Of a stretch of DNA of 8,412 nt, positions 1 to 5,898 are shown piece after piece; the stretch's first letter is position 1, and each line of letters begins with the position of its first letter. Position numbers and translations under genes: made by a program. The stretch spans positions 1 to 8,412 of the forward strand of contig JAHRAP010000031.1 of NCBI GenBank assembly GCA_020027255.1, written 5' to 3'. The notes under the pieces are model-generated. The model saw only the letters and a list, made by a program, of their open reading frames with translations. It did no database searches and was not told the DNA's origin. The stretch is from Nitrosopumilaceae archaeon. Lineage in GTDB: Archaea > Thermoproteota > Nitrososphaeria > Nitrososphaerales > Nitrosopumilaceae.

Positions 1-23
1 TACACAAATAAATACATAATTCA

Positions 24-31
24 TATAAATA
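24..31 (+). promoter_or_regulatory. TATA-like box of argS
   Basis: TATAAATA is centred about 27 bp before the ATG at 55. This is the archaeal TATA-to-start-site distance, so a leaderless or nearly leaderless argS mRNA is implied. AT-richness makes chance matches common, and there is little sequence to the left for comparison. Confidence 0.45.
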
Positions 32-54
32 TTTGATTAAATTTAATATATGGT

Positions 55-1941
55 ATGACAATTCAGATGTTAATAACAGAAATTTCAATTAATATTACAA
101 AAATAATAAACGAATTACAATTACCGTTGGTAAAATTTACCATAGAGCCAACCAAATCTAATTTTGGCTACGTTATGTGCAATGTTTCTTTTTTACTTGC
201 TAAACATTTACATCAAAAACCATCTGAAATAGCAAAATTAATAGCTAAAAATTATCAAAAATATTTAAATAATTTGATAAATAAAATAGAACCACATGAA
301 ACTGGGTATCTAAATTTTTTTGTGAATAATCATAAATTCAACGAAATTATTTTGAATAATTCGTATAGCCAAAATTATGGTTCAATAAATATTGGTAACC
401 AAATACTTGTTAATATAGAACATACTAGTATAAACCCAAATAAATCAATACACATAGGACATGTACGTAATATTATAATTGGTGATACGTTGACGCGATT
501 ATTTAAAACAGCTAATTATAATGTTAAAGTGTTAAACTATATCGACGATTCTGGAGTTCAAGTAGCTGATCTAGTAGTAGGCTTCAAACATTTAGGATTT
601 GACGAAATGCAGCAAAATTCTCGATTTGATGTATATTGTGGAAATGTAGTTTATGTAAAAACAACAGCAAAATATGATACAGAACCAAATTTATTAAAAA
701 TAAGACAAAATGTATTACAAGAACTAGAAAATTCAGACTCGTTAATCAGCAAATTTGCCAACAAAATAACTAGAAAAATACTTAGTAAACAACTTGAAAC
801 ATGTTGGAGATTGCGTGCAACATATGATTGCCTCAATTTTGAATCACATATAATTCATTCAGGTTTATGGGGATCTGTTTTTAATAAAATGAAAGAAATG
901 AAATTGATCAAATATGAACAAAATGGTAAAAATGCAGGATGTTGGATAATTAAAACTCGAGTTGGTAACTCTGATAATGATAAAATAATAATACGTAGCA
1001 ATGGAACTGCTACATATGTAGCCAAAGATATAACTTATGCTTTATGGAAGTTGGGATTAATCAAAGATCCTTTTAATTATAAAAAATACATCACTCAAAA
1101 TAATAACCAAATTTTATGGGAAACTACATTATTACAACAAAACAAAAACAAACAATTAAAGTTCTCGACTAACAAAACAATCACAGTTATAGACACTCGA
1201 CAATCTTATTTACAAAAAATCATATTGGATTTAGCCAAAAAATTTAGTGGTGGGTCCACATACGTACATTTGAAATATGAATCAGTGAAATTAAGCAAAA
1301 ACACAGCTAATAAAATTAGTACTATGTATACAGACAAACCGATCCAAATGTCTGGCAGAAAAGGAACATATGTTGTTGCAGATTATTTTCTTGATTTATT
1401 ACGCAAAAACATAATGAAAAAAACAAAACAACGCTATAAAGATCTTGATAATATTACTTTATTGAAATTAGCTGAAAATATAGCTATTAGTACATTACGT
1501 TATGAAATGATAAAAATTGATCTTGGAAAAACCATAATATTTGATCTTGACAAATCATTAGATGTTCAAGGAAATACAGCACTTTATATACAATATGCAT
1601 ACGCCAGATCGTCTAGAATTCTAGAGAAAGCTCAGTCTGTACCTAATTTTAATGCTGCATATTATCTTCTAAACAGTAAATATGAATTAGAATTGATTAA
1701 AATAATAGGTGAATTTGATATTCATATTCGTGATTCTGTTATTAATTTTGCACCAAAAATTGTGGCAAATTATTGTTACAAATTAGCAACATCATTTAAT
1801 TTATTCTATGAAAATAATAACATATTAAATTTAGCTGATGTTAAATTAACAAATTCTAGGTTATGTTTAGTCCATTCATTTAAATTAACATTGAATAAAG
1901 CATTATCATTACTTGGTATAACTGCTACTACATTTCTATAA
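55..1941 (+). CDS. argS: Arginyl-tRNA synthetase (class I)
   Basis: Charges tRNA-Arg with arginine in the cytoplasm, using ATP. The 628-aa product has the usual ArgS layout and length. Residues 1-115 resemble the N-terminal tRNA D-loop-binding domain. The class I Rossmann core follows, with the HIGH signature at 133-136 inside NPNKSIHIGHVRN, then GTATYVAKDITYAL (317-330) and the second signature QMSGRKG at 431-437. The C-terminal helical anticodon-binding (DALR) domain begins near NTALYIQYAYARSSRIL (507-523) and runs to the end. The first Lys of a KMSK-type motif is Gln431. ArgS enzymes often have a degenerate KMSK and keep a Lys just before HIGH, here Lys130, so activity is still expected. 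The ATG at 55 is preferred because a TATA-like box lies about 27 bp upstream; an in-frame ATG at 67 is the alternative. No frameshift is seen. trmI follows after 41 bp on the same strand. Confidence 0.96.
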   Translation: MTIQMLITEISINITKIINELQLPLVKFTIEPTKSNFGYVMCNVSFLLAKHLHQKPSEIAKLIAKNYQKYLNNLINKIEPHETGYLNFFVNNHKFNEIILNNSYSQNYGSINIGNQILVNIEHTSINPNKSIHIGHVRNIIIGDTLTRLFKTANYNVKVLNYIDDSGVQVADLVVGFKHLGFDEMQQNSRFDVYCGNVVYVKTTAKYDTEPNLLKIRQNVLQELENSDSLISKFANKITRKILSKQLETCWRLRATYDCLNFESHIIHSGLWGSVFNKMKEMKLIKYEQNGKNAGCWIIKTRVGNSDNDKIIIRSNGTATYVAKDITYALWKLGLIKDPFNYKKYITQNNNQILWETTLLQQNKNKQLKFSTNKTITVIDTRQSYLQKIILDLAKKFSGGSTYVHLKYESVKLSKNTANKISTMYTDKPIQMSGRKGTYVVADYFLDLLRKNIMKKTKQRYKDLDNITLLKLAENIAISTLRYEMIKIDLGKTIIFDLDKSLDVQGNTALYIQYAYARSSRILEKAQSVPNFNAAYYLLNSKYELELIKIIGEFDIHIRDSVINFAPKIVANYCYKLATSFNLFYENNNILNLADVKLTNSRLCLVHSFKLTLNKALSLLGITATTFL

Positions 1942-1959
1942 AATATGTTAACACATATT
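1942..1959. repeat. Perfect 7-bp inverted repeat between argS and trmI
   Basis: AATATGT and ACATATT are exact reverse complements separated by TAAC, starting one base after the argS stop codon. The stem is AT-rich and no long T-tract follows, so it is a weak candidate for a terminator. Its right arm overlaps the TATA-like sequence of trmI (TATTAT, 1956-1961, 27 bp before the ATG at 1983), so an operator role is also possible. In DNA this AT-rich, chance cannot be excluded. Confidence 0.35.
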
Positions 1960-1982
1960 ATCTTCATCTATAATATTTCGTG

Positions 1983-2762
1983 ATGGAAAAAATTAAACCA
2001 AATTCTTACATTTTATTTTATTTTAATAAGAAAATGAAGTGGCTTACCAAAATTTCTAATGGTAATGAATTACATACTCATATAGGACTGATCAATCATG
2101 ACGATGCTATCGGGAAAATCTACGGAAGTAGAATTATTACTAATAAAAATAAATATGTGTATTTATTAAAACCAACAATTTATGATTTTATTATGAAAAT
2201 TCAACATGGTACACAAATAGTTTATCCTAAAGATTTGGGTTATATTTTATCGAGAACAGGATTGGAAAGTGGCCAAAAAGTTGTTGAGATAGGTACTGGA
2301 AGCGGAGCTCTAACTATGTTTCTTGCTAGTGTTATAAAACCTAAAGGGCACGTTTACACGTTTGATATAAATCAACACTTTATAGACATAGCTCAAAAAA
2401 ATATTTTACGGACAGGCTTGAATCAATACATAACATTCAAAAAAATTAATTTAAAAAATCTTACCAAATCATTACCTATAAAAAACGCTGATTTAATTAC
2501 AATAGATCTGGGGGATCCATGGTCTGTTCTAAAAAAAGCACGGCAAATGCTCAAGAACAGTGGGTCTATAATATCTATATGTCCTACAATTAATCAAGTT
2601 GAAAAATTCTCGTTATCTCTAATAGAAAACGAATTTACTGATATTGAATGTGCCGAAAATATTATTAGAACCATAGACGCAAGAGAAGGTAAAACTAGAC
2701 ATTCATTTTATGGCATTGGACATACTACATACCTAGTCTATGCTCGCAAAGTTCATTTTTGA
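1983..2762 (+). CDS. trmI: tRNA (adenine-N1)-methyltransferase, TrmI family (m1A57/58)
   Basis: SAM-dependent enzyme of the TrmI/Trm61 family, which methylates N1 of adenine 58 in the T-loop; archaeal members can also modify position 57. Residues 1-89 form the family's N-terminal beta-rich domain, ending in QIVYPKDLGYIL (78-89). The Rossmann methyltransferase fold follows: motif I VVEIGTGSGALT (100-111), the acidic SAM-ribose residue in YTFDIN (Asp128 region), the catalytic-loop segment DLITIDLGDPW (170-180) and IISICPTINQV (196-206). The C-terminal strand GHTTYLVYARK (246-256) is typical of the family. A GTG at 1980 directly precedes the ATG at 1983. I chose the ATG because TATTAT begins exactly 27 bp upstream, the same spacing as at two neighbouring genes. 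The length (259 aa) is normal. It lies with other translation genes. Confidence 0.92.
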   Translation: MEKIKPNSYILFYFNKKMKWLTKISNGNELHTHIGLINHDDAIGKIYGSRIITNKNKYVYLLKPTIYDFIMKIQHGTQIVYPKDLGYILSRTGLESGQKVVEIGTGSGALTMFLASVIKPKGHVYTFDINQHFIDIAQKNILRTGLNQYITFKKINLKNLTKSLPIKNADLITIDLGDPWSVLKKARQMLKNSGSIISICPTINQVEKFSLSLIENEFTDIECAENIIRTIDAREGKTRHSFYGIGHTTYLVYARKVHF

Positions 2763-2787
2763 ATAATGTAAATATTATAATTTCGTC

Positions 2788-2801
2788 GAAAAATGTTTAT
2801 T
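2788..2801 (+). promoter_or_regulatory. BRE/TATA-like promoter of the NAD(P)HX dehydratase gene
   Basis: The 14-mer GAAAAATGTTTATT has a purine-rich BRE-like half followed by a TATA-like TTTATT that starts 27 bp before the ATG at 2823. The same arrangement (GAAAAA, two bases, TTTATT, 27 bp to ATG) recurs before the proteasome gene at 3696-3709. This supports a leaderless transcript and a promoter separate from that of trmI. Confidence 0.55.
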
Positions 2802-2822
2802 CGTTAAAATTTTAATTTACTT

Positions 2823-3683
2823 ATGAATATTGTTTTATCAGATGATATAATTAAAAAATTCATTCCGAGCAGAAAAATTAATTCACGTAAAGGTGATAAT
2901 GGTGTTGTTTTGGTTATAGGTGGTAGTTATATCTATCATGGAGCTCCTGTGTTAGCATCTCTTGCAGCTATTAAAGCCGGTGCAGACCTAGTATACACTG
3001 CAGTTCCAAAAATTATTGTTGATCCTATTAGATCATATTCTCCAAACTTAATAGTGATACCATTAATGGATCCCAAACTCACTCGTGGCACAGTCAATAA
3101 ATTATTGGGATCCATACCAACTAGTATAGATGCAGTAACACTTGGTATGGGATCAAAAATAGAAGATAAAATATCATTGCAAATATTAATAAGTAAACTT
3201 TTAGATCGTGGTATACGTTTGTCATTAGATGCAGGCTCTTTGATTGCTGATATACTGCCATTATTACATGATAATAATGTAGTTGTGACTCCGCATTCTG
3301 GAGAATTTAAAAGATTGTTTGGTTTAATACCTCCATTACAATTGACGGATCGTATTTCGATTGTTGAAAAATTAGCTAATCAAAATTCTATTGTAATATT
3401 ACTCAAAGGTTCTATTGATATAATATCTGATGGTACTAATACGTATATTAACCAAAAACAAACTCCGTCTATGACAGTCGGTGGTACTGGGGACATATTG
3501 TCAGGATTAGTTGCAACTATGCTTGCAAAAAATAAAAATCCTTTGGAAGCAGCTTCCGTAGCTGTATTTATCAATGGCAAAGCTGGAGAATTAGCTCAGA
3601 ACAAATATGGTTGTCATATTATTGCAACAGATTTAATTGATATGTTACCACATGCTATGAAACAATATGATGTAATATATTGA
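2823..3683 (+). CDS. nnrD: ADP-dependent (S)-NAD(P)H-hydrate dehydratase (YjeF C-terminal / carbohydrate kinase-like)
   Basis: Metabolite-repair enzyme that dehydrates the damaged cofactors NADHX and NADPHX back to NADH and NADPH, using ADP in bacterial and archaeal members. The 286-aa product is a single ribokinase-like domain. Visible motifs are VIGGSYIYHGAPVLAS (31-46), LGMG (107-110), DAGSL (136-140), TPHSGEF (156-162), LLKGSIDII (193-201) and the nucleotide-binding/catalytic MTVGGTGDILSGL (217-229), with Asp224 as the presumed base. Many archaeal and bacterial proteins of this family also carry an N-terminal NAD(P)HX epimerase domain (NnrE, YjeF-N). It is absent here, so any epimerase must be encoded elsewhere. 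The ATG at 2823 fits the promoter spacing. The last codons overlap an upstream ATG in the frame of the proteasome gene by 4 bp (3680-3683), but the real proteasome start is probably 3731. Confidence 0.92.
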   Translation: MNIVLSDDIIKKFIPSRKINSRKGDNGVVLVIGGSYIYHGAPVLASLAAIKAGADLVYTAVPKIIVDPIRSYSPNLIVIPLMDPKLTRGTVNKLLGSIPTSIDAVTLGMGSKIEDKISLQILISKLLDRGIRLSLDAGSLIADILPLLHDNNVVVTPHSGEFKRLFGLIPPLQLTDRISIVEKLANQNSIVILLKGSIDIISDGTNTYINQKQTPSMTVGGTGDILSGLVATMLAKNKNPLEAASVAVFINGKAGELAQNKYGCHIIATDLIDMLPHAMKQYDVIY

Positions 3684-3695
3684 ATTCAAGTTTTA

Positions 3696-3709
3696 GAAAA
3701 ACCTTTATT
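3696..3709 (+). promoter_or_regulatory. BRE/TATA-like promoter of the proteasome beta gene
   Basis: GAAAAACCTTTATT lies just after the end of the preceding gene. Its TTTATT begins 27 bp before the ATG at 3731, the same spacing as at 2788-2801. This argues for transcription starting at or next to 3731 and helps decide the translation start. A near copy (AAAAACCTTATTA) lies upstream of cdvA. Confidence 0.6.
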
Positions 3710-3730
3710 ATATTAAATAAACTTTATTGT

Positions 3731-4324
3731 ATGTCGTATATGTATATGCCTGGAGCTACTGCAGTAGGAATAATTTATACTGATGGTGTTGTTTTTGCAA
3801 GTGAGAGGAGAATATCTTATGGTAATTTTCTTGTAAGTAAATCTACTAAAAAAACATTTCAATTAACTCCTCGCGTGGGTGCTGCTTGTGCTGGATTGGT
3901 AGCAGATATGCAGCTTTTATCATTACAAATACAAGCAATGGCTAAAATACGAAAAATGGAATTAAAAAGAGAAGTGTCTCCTAATTCTATAGCAAAAATG
4001 ATATCTAATATGATGTATGAACGAAGATTCTTTCCATTACTTACTCAAGTGATAGTTGGCGGTGTTGTAAATGAACCATCTATATATACACTTGATCCTC
4101 TGGGATCTGTTTTACCAGATAATTATGCAGCAGTAGGAACTGGTGCTGAAATGGCGTTAGCTGTATTGGATTCACAATTTCAAAACAATCTAAACGAACA
4201 AGACGCAGTCAATTTGGTAATAAAGTCAGTAGAATCTGCTACTCTTCGTGATTCATTTAGCGGTGACGGTATAGATGTTTTGATAATAGATAAAGACAAT
4301 TCACGAGAGATAGCTAAAAATTAG
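3731..4324 (+). CDS. psmB: Proteasome beta subunit, non-catalytic type (Ala at Thr1)
   Basis: Subunit of the inner beta rings of the archaeal 20S proteasome, an Ntn-hydrolase fold. The N-terminus MSYMYMPGATAVGI aligns ungapped with the mature N-terminus of catalytic beta subunits (G|TTTVGI), placing Ala9 at the catalytic Thr1 position. Other catalytic-site positions are kept in Thermoplasma mature numbering: Glu17 (Glu25 here, in ASERRISYG), Lys33 (Lys41), Asp166 and Ser169 (Asp174 and Ser177 in RDSFSGDGID). Position 129 is Thr instead of Ser. There is no propeptide to cleave. This matches the crenarchaeal PsmB1-like paralogue (remembered Sulfolobus start: PATAIG), which needs a second, active beta subunit. 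An ORF extension to an ATG at 3680 adds 17 residues that do not look like this family. I chose 3731 for homology and promoter spacing. Length is 197 aa; the stop is 6 bp from the convergent PUA gene's stop. Confidence 0.94.
   Translation: MSYMYMPGATAVGIIYTDGVVFASERRISYGNFLVSKSTKKTFQLTPRVGAACAGLVADMQLLSLQIQAMAKIRKMELKREVSPNSIAKMISNMMYERRFFPLLTQVIVGGVVNEPSIYTLDPLGSVLPDNYAAVGTGAEMALAVLDSQFQNNLNEQDAVNLVIKSVESATLRDSFSGDGIDVLIIDKDNSREIAKN
4316..4320 (-). terminator. Possible T-tract terminator of the hom-PUA transcript
   Basis: Read on the minus strand, five T occur 11 bases after the PUA stop codon, within the last codons of the convergent proteasome gene. It is a short candidate archaeal termination tract. 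The support is position only. Confidence 0.2.
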
Positions 4325-4330
4325 TAATTC

Positions 4331-4792
4331 TCATTTCATATTCTCCCAAAACACATCTCCAATATAATGTAAGTTTTTTATAATCACACCTTTAGATATA
4401 TTTTTCATCTCTTCGCTTGATATGATGGATTTACCTACGGCCAAAAATTTATTGTGTGATTTATCAACCACGCACACAATATCTTTTTCTGAAAATTTAC
4501 TAAAGTTTATTATTCCAGGCCTCATGATATTTGCTCCATTGCAAATAAATTTTATAGCATTCATGTCTATAACTACGCGTGGAAATTGTTTGAGTATGTC
4601 TAGAGATAAAAGGCTTGGTATATAAACATCTTTTATTTTTATTACACGAAAATCATTTGAAGTAAATATTGTATAATTTTCAACCTTAAACATTTTCAAA
4701 TTTTTACATTTTGGCAAAGTTATTATCCATTGTTTAAAAATCTCTTTGAACACCTCTGATGTTTCACGTTTGGAAATAAAATTAGATTTCAT
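4331..4792 (-). CDS. PUA-domain RNA-binding protein, archaeal MCT-1/Tma20-like
   Basis: Small (153-aa) protein with an N-terminal domain (about 1-69) of the type that precedes PUA in MCT-1/Tma20 proteins, followed by a clear PUA domain (70-150). PUA landmarks are PRVVIDMNAIKFICNGANIM (71-90), RPGI (91-94), DIVCVVDKSHNKFLAVGKS (104-122) and the terminal KNLHYIGDVFW (139-149). Eukaryotic MCT-1/Tma20 binds the small ribosomal subunit together with DENR/Tma22 and acts in initiation, reinitiation and recycling of 40S. The archaeal role is less clear, so a ribosome- or tRNA-related function is inferred from the family only. Its ATG overlaps the end of homoserine dehydrogenase by 11 bp, and no separate promoter is apparent, so co-transcription and coupled translation are likely. 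No Shine-Dalgarno sequence is visible. Confidence 0.85.
   Translation of the reverse strand: MKSNFISKRETSEVFKEIFKQWIITLPKCKNLKMFKVENYTIFTSNDFRVIKIKDVYIPSLLSLDILKQFPRVVIDMNAIKFICNGANIMRPGIINFSKFSEKDIVCVVDKSHNKFLAVGKSIISSEEMKNISKGVIIKNLHYIGDVFWENMK
4374..4379 (+). terminator. Possible T-tract terminator of the proteasome gene
   Basis: A run of six T lies about 50 bp past the proteasome stop codon, inside and antisense to the PUA gene. Archaeal termination often uses T-rich tracts without a hairpin. No T-run lies between the stop codons, so the two convergent transcripts probably overlap. T-runs are frequent in this AT-rich DNA, so support is weak. Confidence 0.2.
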
Positions 4793-5801
4793 TATTTGGT
4801 ATATTCTGTTTTATGTTTATCATATCTCTTATTATAGAGCTAGCTGTTTCTATGCCGCCGGCTCCATGACCGATTATAGTTTGTGTGCCCGAATGTTCTG
4901 ATGTAAATGATATTGCATTTAGTGTGCCATCCACGCATAATGGATCATTGTGATGTATTTCTTGCAATCCTACATTTAGTTTTTGGTTACACTGTGAAAT
5001 TAATTTTAATACACAATGATTTTTAGATGCTGTTCTAATATCATTCTGATTTATATTCCTTATTCCATTTATTGAAATATCTGACAGTGTAACTTTCATA
5101 CCCATTATCCAATTAGCTAATATTACAAGTTTTGCAGCTGAGTCTAAGCCGTCTAAATCTAATGACTCGTTAGCTTCTACATACCCTTTTTTTCGTGCAT
5201 CTGCTAGTGCGCTGTTAAATGTCATTCCGTGTTCTATTTTAGTTAAGATATAATTTGTAGTTCCATTCAGTATTCCTGAGAACGACAATATTTTTTCACC
5301 ATACAAGCTATTTTTTGCGTAGTTCAATATGGGGGTACCTCCACCAACTGTTCCACTAAACCTCAGTATGATTTTGTTATGTCTTGCCATTTCAGTTAAT
5401 GATGGAAAAGCTAGTGCTAAAGGTCCCTTATTAACAGAAATCACATGCATTTTCTTTTTCATTGCAGTTATTATGTTGGTCATTCCTGGCTCTGCGTCTT
5501 CATAATTACTTGGAGTTGTTTCAATAAGAATATCTGATTCTATATTGTCTATCAAATTACTTGAAGAATAATCATATTTATTATTGTCATGATATTTTGT
5601 TATTGTACCAAATTTTTGTTTGGATTCGATCGTTTTAATAAGATTTACTCCCTGTTTATCTATGATATATCCTTTACTATCTGACACAGCAACTACTTTT
5701 GGTTTTATACTATATTTTTTATACAGATCGTCTGCTCTGGAAGCTAATAATTTTGCCAAACTTTGTCCAACTACTCCAAAACCACATAGTATTATACGCA
5801 A
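4782..5801 (-). CDS. hom: Homoserine dehydrogenase (stand-alone)
   Basis: Reduces L-aspartate-4-semialdehyde to L-homoserine with NAD(P)H, the branch point toward threonine and methionine. The product has 339 aa. The Rossmann nucleotide-binding motif IILCGFGVVGQS is at 3-14. SVNKGPLAL (122-130, containing the conserved Lys125), RFSGTVGGGTPIL (147-159), GILNGTTNYIL (176-186) and GYVEANESLDLDGLDSAAK (206-224), with catalytic Asp/Lys residues, complete the family signature. There is no N-terminal aspartokinase fusion and no C-terminal ACT domain, so no built-in allosteric feedback domain is seen. The start is a TTG at 5801. In-frame codons upstream run only seven more to a TGA and include no ATG, GTG or TTG, and the Rossmann strand begins at residue 3, so no later start fits. 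It overlaps the downstream PUA gene by 11 bp. Confidence 0.95.
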   Translation of the reverse strand: MRIILCGFGVVGQSLAKLLASRADDLYKKYSIKPKVVAVSDSKGYIIDKQGVNLIKTIESKQKFGTITKYHDNNKYDYSSSNLIDNIESDILIETTPSNYEDAEPGMTNIITAMKKKMHVISVNKGPLALAFPSLTEMARHNKIILRFSGTVGGGTPILNYAKNSLYGEKILSFSGILNGTTNYILTKIEHGMTFNSALADARKKGYVEANESLDLDGLDSAAKLVILANWIMGMKVTLSDISINGIRNINQNDIRTASKNHCVLKLISQCNQKLNVGLQEIHHNDPLCVDGTLNAISFTSEHSGTQTIIGHGAGGIETASSIIRDMINIKQNIPNNEI

Positions 5802-5831
5802 ATCTTTATCAGTGTTAAGTAATCAATTGAA

Positions 5832-5843
5832 TTTTTATATTTA
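5832..5843 (-). promoter_or_regulatory. TATA-like sequence before hom
   Basis: On the minus strand, TAAATATAAAAA lies about 36 bp before the TTG start at 5801, within the 97-bp ThyX-hom spacer. If used, transcription would begin about 10 bases before the TTG. The spacer shows no other recognisable structure. The match could be chance, and read-through from the ThyX gene is an alternative. Confidence 0.3.
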
Positions 5844-5898
5844 GTGTTTCTATTTTTTTGTTTTTAATGATAATGAAGCAAAATTATATGTAATGATA

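Noticed and set aside
651..836. Minus-strand open frame of 61 codons inside argS
   Set aside because: It is fully antisense to a well-supported gene, and the hydrophobic translation is a by-product of the opposite strand's codons.
2781..2791. Short inverted repeat TTTC-GTC-GAAA between trmI and the dehydratase gene
   Set aside because: A 4-bp stem is too short to support a terminator or operator, and its right arm forms part of the A-rich promoter element.
3380..3580. Minus-strand open frame of 66 codons inside the NAD(P)HX dehydratase gene
   Set aside because: Antisense to conserved motifs of the real gene; it has no promoter and no recognisable product.
3680..3730. N-terminal extension of the proteasome beta gene from an ATG overlapping the preceding stop
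   Set aside because: The 17 extra residues do not resemble the family's N-terminus or a cleavable propeptide, there is no Thr1 to expose, and the promoter element is spaced for the ATG at 3731.
4422..4625. Plus-strand open frame of 67 codons opposite the PUA gene
   Set aside because: It mirrors the conserved PUA domain on the other strand, so the openness is a shadow.
5620..5844. Plus-strand open frame of 74 codons opposite the start of hom
   Set aside because: It is antisense to the Rossmann region and has no supporting motif or promoter.
5802..5898. ThyX-hom spacer examined for a tRNA, small RNA or riboswitch
   Set aside because: Only AT-rich sequence with A- and T-runs; no cloverleaf, conserved aptamer elements or stable hairpin could be seen.
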